DNA of 13,322 nt from an uncultured Gemella sp. (GTDB lineage Bacteria > Bacillota > Bacilli > Staphylococcales > Gemellaceae): positions 1-13,322 of the forward strand of contig CAMYEU010000024.1 in assembly GCA_947254465.1 (NCBI GenBank), read 5' to 3'. The position numbers were made by a program, and so were the translations under genes. The notes under the pieces were generated by a model. That model made no database searches. It was not told where the DNA came from and saw only the letters and a list, made by a program, of their open reading frames with translations. This document shows, piece by piece, positions 1 through 7,900 of the stretch (within the stretch, counting starts at the first letter, position 1; each line of letters opens with the position of its first letter).

Positions 1-222
1 TAATAGTAAAAAGATATTATTTCCTGTTGCTGCCCACAGTGCACCACTAGCGAACAATAATGAATCACCTGGTAAAAACGGCATAAACACAACACCAGTT
101 TCAATAAAGATAATTAAAAATATTATCCCGTACATCCACCATGGTCCATGTTGTGTCATTAATTCACCAAGATGTTTGTCAATATGCAATACAAAATCAA
201 TTAAAAATTTAATTGTTTCCAA
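1..222 (-). CDS. DedA-family membrane protein, N-terminal part (cut by window edge)
   Basis: The first 74 codons are open to the edge of the window, so the C-terminal half or more is missing (DedA proteins are usually about 200 residues). The start is a TTG at 222-220, chosen because a perfect AGGAGG (complement of 229-234) lies six bases before it and the frame has no upstream ATG in a better position. The visible protein has a short amphipathic N-terminus, then a hydrophobic segment (residues about 33-45) leading into IETGVVFMPFLPGDSLLFAS, the acidic plus Pro-Gly-Asp re-entrant motif typical of DedA/SNARE-associated (VTT-domain) proteins. DedA proteins act in the cytoplasmic membrane; characterised members flip undecaprenyl phosphate or phosphatidylethanolamine or support membrane energetics. 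Which of these this one does cannot be told. It has its own promoter, so it is not simply a tail of the rho transcript. Confidence 0.85.
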   Translation of the reverse strand, partial: METIKFLIDFVLHIDKHLGELMTQHGPWWMYGIIFLIIFIETGVVFMPFLPGDSLLFASGALWAATGNNIFLLL

Positions 223-251
223 TGTAATCCTCCTAAAATTAATATATTCTA

Positions 252-291
252 ATGATTATACCATAGACACTATAGCCTGTCTAATAATCAT
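252..291. repeat. Two-part inverted repeat covering the dedA promoter
   Basis: ATGATTAT (252-259) is the exact complement of ATAATCAT (284-291). Inside it TAGACA (264-269) is the exact complement of TGTCTA (278-283). The only interruptions are four unpaired bases (260-263) on one side and an 8-base centre. The dyad covers the -35 box and most of the -10 box. It could be an operator, or a hairpin at the 3' end of the rho transcript; no T-run follows on the minus strand, so a classical intrinsic terminator is unlikely. Confidence 0.6.
255..283 (-). promoter_or_regulatory. Sigma-A-type promoter of the dedA-like gene
   Basis: On the minus strand a TAGACA -35 box (278-283) and a perfect TATAAT -10 box (255-260) are separated by exactly 17 bases. 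The -10 box lies about 30 bases before the TTG start, leaving a short leader with the AGGAGG site. Both boxes sit inside a long inverted repeat (252-291). Confidence 0.75.
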
Positions 292-304
292 ATAGTTTTA
301 AACA

Positions 305-1573
305 TTAATCTCTTATGAATTTTTTCATTTCAGCAATGTAGTCAGCATTGCTCTCATGTTTTCTAAGATGATTTAAGACCCCGATTGTTGGTTCACTAAC
401 ATCTTCAAGTTTTCTACGTGTTTGCCATAGTATTTTCACTTCATCTTCTGTTAAAAGTAAATCTTCTTTTCTTGTAGAACTCTTCAAGAAATCAATAGCT
501 GGATAAACTCTTCTTGATGCTAACTCTGGTGATAAAACAATTTCCATATTCCCTGTTCCTTTAAACTCTTCGAATATTAGATCATCCATTCTCGAACCAG
601 TATTAATCAAGGCAGTAGCGATTATAGTTAAACTTCCCCCACCTTCTACATTCCTTGCAGCTCCAAAGAATGCTTTCGGCTTGTGAAGACTCGATGGATC
701 CACACCTCCACTTAAGACTTTACCACTACTTGGTTCTACAATATTATAAGCTCGTGCTAATCTCGTAATACTGTCCATAAGTATAATTACATCTTGACCA
801 AGTTCCACACGACGTTTAGCGTGCTCAATCACCAATTCAGCTACTTTGATATGATTTTCAGAAGTCTCATCAAATGTTGAACTCACAACATCTGCTCCTT
901 TTACCGATCTTTCCATATCAGTAACCTCTTCCGGTCTTTCGTCAATTAAAAGAATAATTAACTTCTTATCAGGATAATTCTTTCTAATAGAATTCGCTAT
1001 ATCCTTTAATAATGTTGTCTTTCCTACTTTAGGCGGTGCAACAATCAATCCACGTTGACCGAATCCAATCGGTGCTACTAAATCAACAAATCTTGTAGAT
1101 AATTTCTCTTTGGTAGTCTCTAAAACAATTTTTTGATTTGGATAAATCGGCGTTAAAGCTTGGAAATGGGTTCTACCTTTTGCAACTTCTGCATCTACAT
1201 CATTAACTGTGTCAACTTGTAAAATGCCTGCATATCTTTCACCTTCACGCGGCTTACGAACTTTACCATAAACTTCATCACCTTTTTTAAGTTCGAAGCG
1301 ACGAATTTGAGAAGCAGAAATATAAATATCCGTCTCTCCTTTTTTATAATCAACAGTTCTTAAGAAACCAAAGCCATTTTCTGAATGAATATCATCTAAA
1401 ATACCAGATGCATAATAATGCTCTTCGCTTAAAGATTGTTTTTCTAGAATTGCTAAAACCAATTCTTTCTTATTTAATGTATAATACCTTGGAACACTTA
1501 ATTCTTTTGCCAAAGCAGTAAGCTCTTTAGTATTCATACTTTTATACATTTCATCAAATTTTACGTTACTCAT
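305..1573 (-). CDS. rho: Transcription termination factor Rho
   Basis: A 422-residue Rho, a usual length for the family. It is a hexameric RNA-dependent ATPase that translocates along untranslated nascent RNA and releases RNA polymerase. Visible in order: N-terminal helical Rho_N region (about 1-45), cold-shock-like RNA-binding domain with GFGFLR (67-72), Walker A APPKVGKTT (179-187, catalytic Lys185), Walker B VIILMD ending at Asp267, the Q-loop region around SGGVDPSSLHKPK (288-300) and the R-loop/EEFKGTGNMEI stretch (336-345). No insertion or missing motif was seen. The start is the ATG at 1573, preceded by AAAGGAG; an in-frame ATG ten codons upstream (1603) has no ribosome site. No convincing promoter was found upstream. 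Rho is dispensable in several Bacillota, where it limits antisense transcription. The flanking genes do not suggest a specific partner. Confidence 0.97.
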   Translation of the reverse strand: MSNVKFDEMYKSMNTKELTALAKELSVPRYYTLNKKELVLAILEKQSLSEEHYYASGILDDIHSENGFGFLRTVDYKKGETDIYISASQIRRFELKKGDEVYGKVRKPREGERYAGILQVDTVNDVDAEVAKGRTHFQALTPIYPNQKIVLETTKEKLSTRFVDLVAPIGFGQRGLIVAPPKVGKTTLLKDIANSIRKNYPDKKLIILLIDERPEEVTDMERSVKGADVVSSTFDETSENHIKVAELVIEHAKRRVELGQDVIILMDSITRLARAYNIVEPSSGKVLSGGVDPSSLHKPKAFFGAARNVEGGGSLTIIATALINTGSRMDDLIFEEFKGTGNMEIVLSPELASRRVYPAIDFLKSSTRKEDLLLTEDEVKILWQTRRKLEDVSEPTIGVLNHLRKHESNADYIAEMKKFIRD

Positions 1574-1681
1574 TATTCTCCTTTCTTTATACATTACATA
1601 CAATTTTTCAAAAATATTTAAACAAAAAATATCTTAAAAATAATTTTCTATATTTTACTTTTCATGTATATTAACTATAAA

Positions 1682-1734
1682 TGGGAATAACTTTAAACTA
1701 CTGTTTCAAAATCAATTTTTTAAAGTTATCCCCA
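1682..1734. repeat. Long inverted repeat between the eamA-like gene and rho
   Basis: The 16 bases at 1682-1697 pair with those at 1719-1734 with a single mismatch (core ATAACTTTAAA / TTTAAAGTTAT, outer GGG/CCC), leaving a 21-base loop. It lies about 40 bases past the stop of the transporter gene and about 110 bases before the rho start. On neither strand is it followed at once by a run of T, so it is not a textbook intrinsic terminator. It may still end the three-gene operon, protect its 3' end, or form part of a rho leader. Confidence 0.6.
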
Positions 1735-1772
1735 CTTGCTTCATTAAATGTATTAAACTCTTATTTTCTTTT

Positions 1773-2660
1773 TTATCTTTTACTTAGTACAACTACCGCT
1801 GACAATATAAAACCTGCACCTATTAAATCTAATGTTCCAAATGTGGTCCCTAATAATAGGAAAGAAAAGATTATAGCGGCAATTGGTTCAAAACAACCGA
1901 TAATACTTCCCGTTACTGCACCTATTAACCTAACACCCTCTAAATATGTTGAAAATGACAAAATTGTACCAACTACAATTACTCCTATCATACATATTAA
2001 ATCAATCAATTTAAAATTATCCGGAATATAATAACTACCTGTTAAAAAGTATACTACAATACCAGAGAACAATAATCCCCAAGCCATTATGGGCATAACT
2101 CCGTATTTTTGAGTTAAACTAATTGAAAAAATATTGTAGCTAGCAAGTCCCAAAGCAGAAAGTATTCCCCAAAATAAACCTAATGTAGAAATATTTAATT
2201 TACTAAAGTCAAAATGAGTTGCTATTAGTACAGTTCCAAATAACGAAACACCAATTGCAAAAACTTCCCTTGGTAGGGGCCATCTACGTCCCAATATACA
2301 ATAATATAACATTATAATTACTGGTCCAATATACTGTATAACCGTTGCCATACCAGCATTAGTATATTTAATTGTTAAGAAAAATGTTCCTTGGCAGATT
2401 AATAGTCCAAAAAATGAAAAATTTAATAATTTTAGAATATCTTTCTTATCTAAAAATACTCTTACTAAATTATGCTTGTCTCTTATAAATAGAATACTTA
2501 CCATTGCAATTCCTGCGAAAAATAACCTATTAGCTATAATCCAAACAGGGTCAATCTTTGATATATTTAGTAAATATTCTCCCAATACTCCTGACAATCC
2601 CCAACAAGTTGCTCCTAGTAAAGTAAGAATTATACCTTTTTTCATCATACTTTGTCTCAT
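1773..2660 (-). CDS. EamA-family (DMT superfamily) transporter
   Basis: A 295-residue, highly hydrophobic protein with about ten predicted membrane segments in two EamA repeats (about 8-148 and 160-293), the normal size and build of 10-TMS drug/metabolite transporters. Family features seen are the first-helix GATCWGLSGVLGEYLL (16-31), the NAGMATVIQYIGP stretch (101-113) ending the first repeat, and the second-repeat FEPI followed by a hydrophobic helix and GTLDLIGAGFIL (258-286). Members move amino acids, nucleosides or other small metabolites across the cytoplasmic membrane, commonly outward; the substrate cannot be read from sequence. It is the last gene of a three-gene operon. Its AGGAGAG ribosome site (2666-2672) includes the TAG stop of the gene before it, so translation is probably coupled. 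The start at 2660 is preferred over Met5 or Met6 because of this spacing. Confidence 0.9.
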   Translation of the reverse strand: MRQSMMKKGIILTLLGATCWGLSGVLGEYLLNISKIDPVWIIANRLFFAGIAMVSILFIRDKHNLVRVFLDKKDILKLLNFSFFGLLICQGTFFLTIKYTNAGMATVIQYIGPVIIMLYYCILGRRWPLPREVFAIGVSLFGTVLIATHFDFSKLNISTLGLFWGILSALGLASYNIFSISLTQKYGVMPIMAWGLLFSGIVVYFLTGSYYIPDNFKLIDLICMIGVIVVGTILSFSTYLEGVRLIGAVTGSIIGCFEPIAAIIFSFLLLGTTFGTLDLIGAGFILSAVVVLSKR

Positions 2661-2670
2661 TATTTCTCTC

Positions 2671-3999
2671 CTAATGATCGAATAATTTTAGGCTAGAACT
2701 TACTATTTTATTAGATTTTTCTATTACCTCATCATATCTTTCATCTTTTGATAATAATATACTTGTAAATAATGTAATCATATTATTTTGAGCTACCATC
2801 ATATTACCACACGTATAGAACTTAGCATCTAATTTATTAGTTATATATCCAAAAGGTGAATACCAAAAACCATAACTCACATTATAATTTTCATCAAAAA
2901 ACTTCTTCGCTACACTTTCTGGATATCCCTTTATTATAGGCATAGGATATAAAAGACTAAGAGCTTTTATCGCCCTTTGAGAATCCTCTACTTTAGAGTG
3001 TAAAACAGAATATACATCAAGTTTTTTCCCCATTAGAGTTTTGTCATCATATACATTAAACTCAGTCCCATAATGAGATTCAAAATCCTCTTTATATTCT
3101 TGAATTATTTCTTTTTCATCAAACATAATTGAATAATCATTATTGAATAAGTTCTCTTTCTTTAAATAAAGATGTGCTTTCAAATCATTTTCAGTATAAT
3201 CCAAAGAAATAAGCGGATTAGTTGTAATAAATAAACTTTTCTTCGATTCAAATGCGATAAAATATCTATTTTTACTCAAAAGATACTTAGTTATCGCTCC
3301 TAAAGAAGTATTGCTCTCTAACAATATCAAGTTTTTTCTTGATAAAACTATACGTTTTAGTTCTTCTTTTTCAATCTGAAGTAGAGCTTTTCTAATATTT
3401 TCTTGCCATAATTCTGGATATATTTCCCTTACAACTGAAATCTTAGGATCATTTGAGATTTTATTCTCGTCTTCTAGTTTTTTTAAAAATGAGATTCTCT
3501 CTGCCCATAACTCAGAAAATTCTTTTTCTTCTTTCATATTAAAGAACAATGTAATATAAACATCATTCCCTTTAAAAACTGCTAGTATTCCCGGCACAAC
3601 AAATGAAGTATCACTAAAGTCTACCCACTCTTGACCATTTTTATTATTTCCATCTGAGATTCCACCATAAATACCAAAGTATTCACAATCATGCTCATCT
3701 ATTTCTAAAACACTAACCTGTGCTTTTAATTCCTCAAAACCAGATAGTATACTGCTATTATCAAAACTTGTTAAAAAATCATTAGAATCTAATAACCATG
3801 TCGCTTCATAACCTATTCCAATTATAGACGTCTTAGTATCAGGTGTTCTTATAATAAACCTCTCACCTTTTTTAGGAGTAAAAAGACTGATAAATTGATC
3901 TTCAGAGAAAGTTTTTTTCAATTTAAATTTCACAACAAGCTTATCATCTAGAACTGTATCACTAAAATCATAATCTATAATTTTCTGATAATCATTCAT
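2671..3999 (-). CDS. MenF-like / chorismate-utilising enzyme fold protein, apparently degenerate
   Basis: A 442-residue protein that I align by eye with isochorismate synthases (MenF/EntC, anthranilate synthase component I superfamily) along its length. Visible counterparts are: the N-terminal half with a GIGYEA stretch (61-66) and FGIYGGIS...EW..F (108-128); LWQENIRKALLQIEKEELKR (197-216) running into IVLSR (217-221), the core 'KVVLSR' motif; LYPMPIIKGYP (350-360) for LHPTPAxGGxP; GFWYSPFG (377-384) for RGWYAGPVG; and LSKDERYDE...K (416-428) near the end. Several residues conserved in active enzymes appear changed: the Lys of KVVLSR is Arg216, the EALAGT segment reads KAHLYLK (274-280), Arg of RGWY is Tyr376, the IRSA Arg is missing around 396-400, and the glycine-rich AGAGIV is TLFTSILL (409-416). 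The Glu of EH is kept as Glu301 but its His is Tyr302. Fold assignment fairly safe; chorismate chemistry doubtful. It starts five bases after the preceding gene's stop, with only a weak ribosome site, which suggests coupled translation. Confidence 0.7.
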   Translation of the reverse strand: MNDYQKIIDYDFSDTVLDDKLVVKFKLKKTFSEDQFISLFTPKKGERFIIRTPDTKTSIIGIGYEATWLLDSNDFLTSFDNSSILSGFEELKAQVSVLEIDEHDCEYFGIYGGISDGNNKNGQEWVDFSDTSFVVPGILAVFKGNDVYITLFFNMKEEKEFSELWAERISFLKKLEDENKISNDPKISVVREIYPELWQENIRKALLQIEKEELKRIVLSRKNLILLESNTSLGAITKYLLSKNRYFIAFESKKSLFITTNPLISLDYTENDLKAHLYLKKENLFNNDYSIMFDEKEIIQEYKEDFESHYGTEFNVYDDKTLMGKKLDVYSVLHSKVEDSQRAIKALSLLYPMPIIKGYPESVAKKFFDENYNVSYGFWYSPFGYITNKLDAKFYTCGNMMVAQNNMITLFTSILLSKDERYDEVIEKSNKIVSSSLKLFDH

Positions 4000-4004
4000 A
4001 TATA

Positions 4005-4820
4005 TTACCTATCCTTTTTCTTCTCCTCATTTTGTAGTTTTTCTTCTCGCTCTTTAATTTCTAATTTTTTTTGTCTTTGTTTAATAAGTCTATTTACTTC
4101 TTCTTCAGATTTATAACTTGCTTCTTTATCTGTAAAAATAAATAAATTCTTATGGTTATTTAATATTGATAAAATAGTTTTATTGTCAGAATCTTCATTT
4201 TCAAATAATTCTGCAATATATTTTCTCTTCTCACTTCCTAATACAACTACAAATAAATTTCTAGCTGCCATTAGATTTTCATAACCTATACTAATTAATT
4301 TATTGCCCTCAATTTCCATTCCAGCATTCTGAAGTTGTGATTTTTCCCCATCTGAAAATTCTACAATGTGAAGATTTTTGTTTACTTCATCTGCAAAACG
4401 ATAGTCAAGAATTCCTCCATCAGATCCCAGGAAAACCACTGCAACATCTATAGGATTGTCAGATAATACTTCTTTATATGTATTTAAGTCCTCTTCACAA
4501 TCATTGCTATTCAATGTTTGAGGATAATAGATATTCTTAGTTTCGACATCTAATTTCTTAAATAACTCATGTCTAGCGTATCTATATAGTCCAAATTTTT
4601 CTTCAATATCAATATCAGCAAATTCACGTTGCCCTAACATTATTACATGTTTATAACGATATTTTCCTGTCTGATTATCATCTATCATTCTATTCGTAAA
4701 TTGAGTATTTATAATATTTTCCGGTAGGCAGATTACTGCACCATCTTCTAAGTTTTTTTCAAATTCATCATACATTCTATTTAAAACTGCTGTTTCACTA
4801 TTACAAACTATATATTTCAC
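4005..4820 (-). CDS. NagB-like (glucosamine-6-phosphate deaminase / 6-phosphogluconolactonase fold) protein, apparently degenerate
   Basis: A 271-residue protein that lines up by eye with NagB throughout. KHVIMLGQREFADI (57-70) matches KHVVTFNMDEYVGL; a matching helix and TKNIYYPQTLN (94-104) follow; DVAVVFLGSDGGI (125-137) sits where GVGNDGHI lies; and LISIGYENLMAARNLFVVVL (175-194) matches the LTVGVGTLLDAEEVMILV segment. Key residues are lost: the phosphate-binding PTGGTP loop reads PENIIN (33-38), the DEY aspartate is Arg65, and the catalytic His of DGHI is Gly136; Asp134 is kept. Residues about 238-271 form a Lys/Glu-rich, probably helical tail not found in NagB. The start at 4820 has a GGAGGTG ribosome site (complement of 4826-4832). 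It is first in a three-gene operon behind a strong promoter. The sugar-phosphate deaminase reaction is unlikely; a binding or regulatory role is inference. Confidence 0.65.
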   Translation of the reverse strand: MKYIVCNSETAVLNRMYDEFEKNLEDGAVICLPENIINTQFTNRMIDDNQTGKYRYKHVIMLGQREFADIDIEEKFGLYRYARHELFKKLDVETKNIYYPQTLNSNDCEEDLNTYKEVLSDNPIDVAVVFLGSDGGILDYRFADEVNKNLHIVEFSDGEKSQLQNAGMEIEGNKLISIGYENLMAARNLFVVVLGSEKRKYIAELFENEDSDNKTILSILNNHKNLFIFTDKEASYKSEEEVNRLIKQRQKKLEIKEREEKLQNEEKKKDR

Positions 4821-4854
4821 GATTTCACCTCCGAATTATAATAAATCAGTTCTT

Positions 4855-4883
4855 ATTATACCACAATTAGACATTACTAACAA
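4855..4883 (-). promoter_or_regulatory. Promoter of the NagB-like / MenF-like / transporter operon
   Basis: On the minus strand a TTGTTA -35 (4878-4883) and a perfect TATAAT -10 (4855-4860) are 17 bases apart, with the extended TGG before the -10. It lies between the addA stop and the first gene of the operon, so the operon is set off from addA. No clear addA terminator is visible in the same 98-base gap, so some read-through from addA is possible. Confidence 0.8.
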
Positions 4884-4919
4884 CGTGCTAACTTTTTAAT
4901 GATTTTATACAAATTTACT

Positions 4920-7900
4920 CTATTCAATCTCAATCAAACTAGATAATACATACGAATAAACATATGTTTTTATATTATCTAATTTATAATACTCTTCTAC
5001 TGCTTCTTTATAAATCCTAAGTTGTTCTTTATGTCTATCTCGTAAAACTTCTTCTCCATTTTTACTAGTCACATGATCCGTTTTATAATCTACGATAAGC
5101 GCCGTATTATCAGAAGTTTTAATAAACAAATCGACAACCCCTTGTAAGATAACATCAAATTCACTTTCACTATCGTCATACAATTCTTTTGCTTTTTTAG
5201 CAGTAGTAAATGCTATCTCTGTTTGACAAAATTCACTTTCTGATACTATTTTTATTAACTCACTATTAATAAATTTAGAAATTTTCTCTAAATCATCATT
5301 ATTATTTATATTATCAAATTCCTCTTGTGATAATATTCTTCGTTCTTTAATGTTTTGTAGTAAATTATCTGTTTTCTTTAAACTATTGATGTAATACGCT
5401 ACATCAGAAATTTCTACTCCTGCTCTCGTATCATTAACTATCTTTTCAAAAAGTTTATGAATGATATTCCCTCTTAAAATTGCCTTGCTAGTAGATGTTG
5501 ATTTTTTTAATGTAGTTAATTCTAAGTAGCCTCGTTTTTCTTTTTTGTGATTCCACTCATTATCTTTAGTATTAATTTTTTTCAAGGCACTGTATGAAGT
5601 TTTTGCAGGGAATACTTTATTCTTATACTCTTCCCTTGCATCATTATTATTTTGAATCGCTTCTTTCTGATTCTTACTCTCGAATTGTTTATAGAAATCT
5701 TGCAAATCAAATTCCGTACTTTCTTCTTCCTCATCTGAGGTAGAATTACTCTTATACATTTCAAATAATGCATCTCTTTCATTTTCAAAAATAAATTCTT
5801 CACCATAATCACTTAATAAATTATTTAAAATTTTCTCAAAATTATCATCCTCTATTAATGCTTGATATAATGGTTTATCTTTTGCTTTCTCATTATTTAA
5901 TTCTATTCCATTAGGACTCACGAGATGTAGCGAATTTTCAGCACGAGTCAGTGCAACATATAAATTACGTACTTCTTCTTCTCTTTCACGTAATTTTATT
6001 AAGATACTATTATATTTATACAACTGATTTAATTTTTCTATATTACTAGAAGTTAATCCAAACTTTTGACCTAACTCTTCTGCATTGATAGTTAAACCAA
6101 AGATTTCTGTGAATAATACTTCACCTGTATAACCTCTTTTACTAAATGAAGTATCTAAATCAGCTACGAACACTATCTTATATTCTAAACCTTTAGAAAT
6201 GTGGATAGTAGATAATGTTACACTGTCATTCGGAGTACGTTTTTTCGTTTCAAATACCTCATCATTTTTAATAGTTTTTAATTGATTCACCAAGCCACTC
6301 AACTTATTATCTATATTTTGATAATCATTAACAATATCTAAAAAGTTTTCATAATAATCTAATTCTTCATCATTTACATCAATTGTTACTAAATAATTTT
6401 TGAAATCTATATCAGTAGTTATACATTCTAATAGACTTGGTAATGAGTTATTCAAACTAAAATTCAACCATTTATTTAATATATTTACAGTGTTATAATC
6501 TTTTTTCTCTTCACTATTTTTTAATTTTTCAAAAAGATTTTTTCCTTTTGTTATGGATAATTTTAATAATTCATCATTACTATAATCAAATATCTCAGTA
6601 TGTAAAACTGCAAGTAAACTAGCATCTCTATTCGTATTATCTAAAAATCTAAGAATATTATACAAAATGTTAAATGAATTAGATTCAGTAAACCCTACCT
6701 TTTCCTTAAAGAATAACGGTATATTGTATTTAGAAAAAACTTCTTTAAAACTAGACATTTTTGTACTATTTCTGACTAAAATAGCATAATCACTATACTT
6801 TTTACCATTTTTGATACCTAATAATATTTCATAAGCAATATTTTCTATAGATTGTTCTCTAAAAGATTTTTTATCTTCTAAATCCTCACCTGTAAAATAA
6901 TTAGTCTTACCATTAATTAACATAGTTGGTGTAATTTTAGAATTATTCTTTTCTTTTACTTTTGGATAATATAGTGCACTATCTTCTCCATAACTTACCC
7001 CAGCATTTTTATTCCCCATAAGTCTATTAAAAATATAATTACTAGATTTTAATATATTAATATCACTTCTAAAATTTTCTTTTAGAACTACACAGATCCC
7101 TTCAGAATCATCTTCAAAAGAATATTCTTGTTTCTCAGAATAATTATCAATTTCTAGTTTTTTATAACTATTATATTTCTGTTCGAATAAATCAGGATTT
7201 GATCCTCTAAAGCCATAGATTGCTTGTTTTACATCTCCTACCCTAAAGAAGTAAACTCCCTCTCCTCTAATTAGATTTAAAATATACTCTTGAAGGTTAT
7301 TATTATCTTGATACTCATCAACATATATTTCCAAGAAATAATTTTTATAGAACTGAGCCGCTTCACTAGGAACAATTTCTCCATTTTCTTCTCTAGTTAA
7401 AGCCTTTATAGCAAGATGATTTAAATCAGAAAAATCTAAAAAGTTATTCTCACGTTTTCTTTTTATGAAATCATTGTGCAATTTCTTCAATACACTTGTA
7501 ATCGATTTAGCTAATAAATTCATTTTTTCTAAAACTTTAAAATAATTTAGATAATCAATAAGAACTTCGTGAACTTCACTTAATAGTCCCGTATCATAAA
7601 TATTATCTTCAACCTCAAACTGTACATTAAGCTTACTTATAAGCTCTTCTATTTCTTCAAGTTGTTCTTGATTATTCCTGAAAGAAACTCCACCTTCATC
7701 TACATACTTTAAAAGCTTTTCTTTTTTTGTTTCGTCTAAATTTACAAGAGACAATATATCTAGCCAACCGTTCTTCTTACTATTTATCAAATACTGTTGT
7801 ACATACTTACTGAAATCTATCGCAGTAGCTATACTTTCCTTTTGAGTTAACTCACTAACTTTATTAAATTTATCTATTATACTATTTTCTTCAATCTCAA

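Noticed and set aside
1681..2031. Plus-strand open frame of 116 codons
   Set aside because: It mostly overlaps the transporter gene on the opposite strand, has no ribosome site, and its start lies inside the inverted repeat; its composition is that of an antisense shadow.
2476..2685. Plus-strand open frame of 69 codons
   Set aside because: Antisense to the start of the transporter gene, with no ribosome site and no recognisable domain.
5582..5812. Minus-strand open frame of 76 codons inside addA
   Set aside because: Overlaps addA in another frame; the Lys/Ile/Met-rich product is what AT-rich DNA gives by chance.
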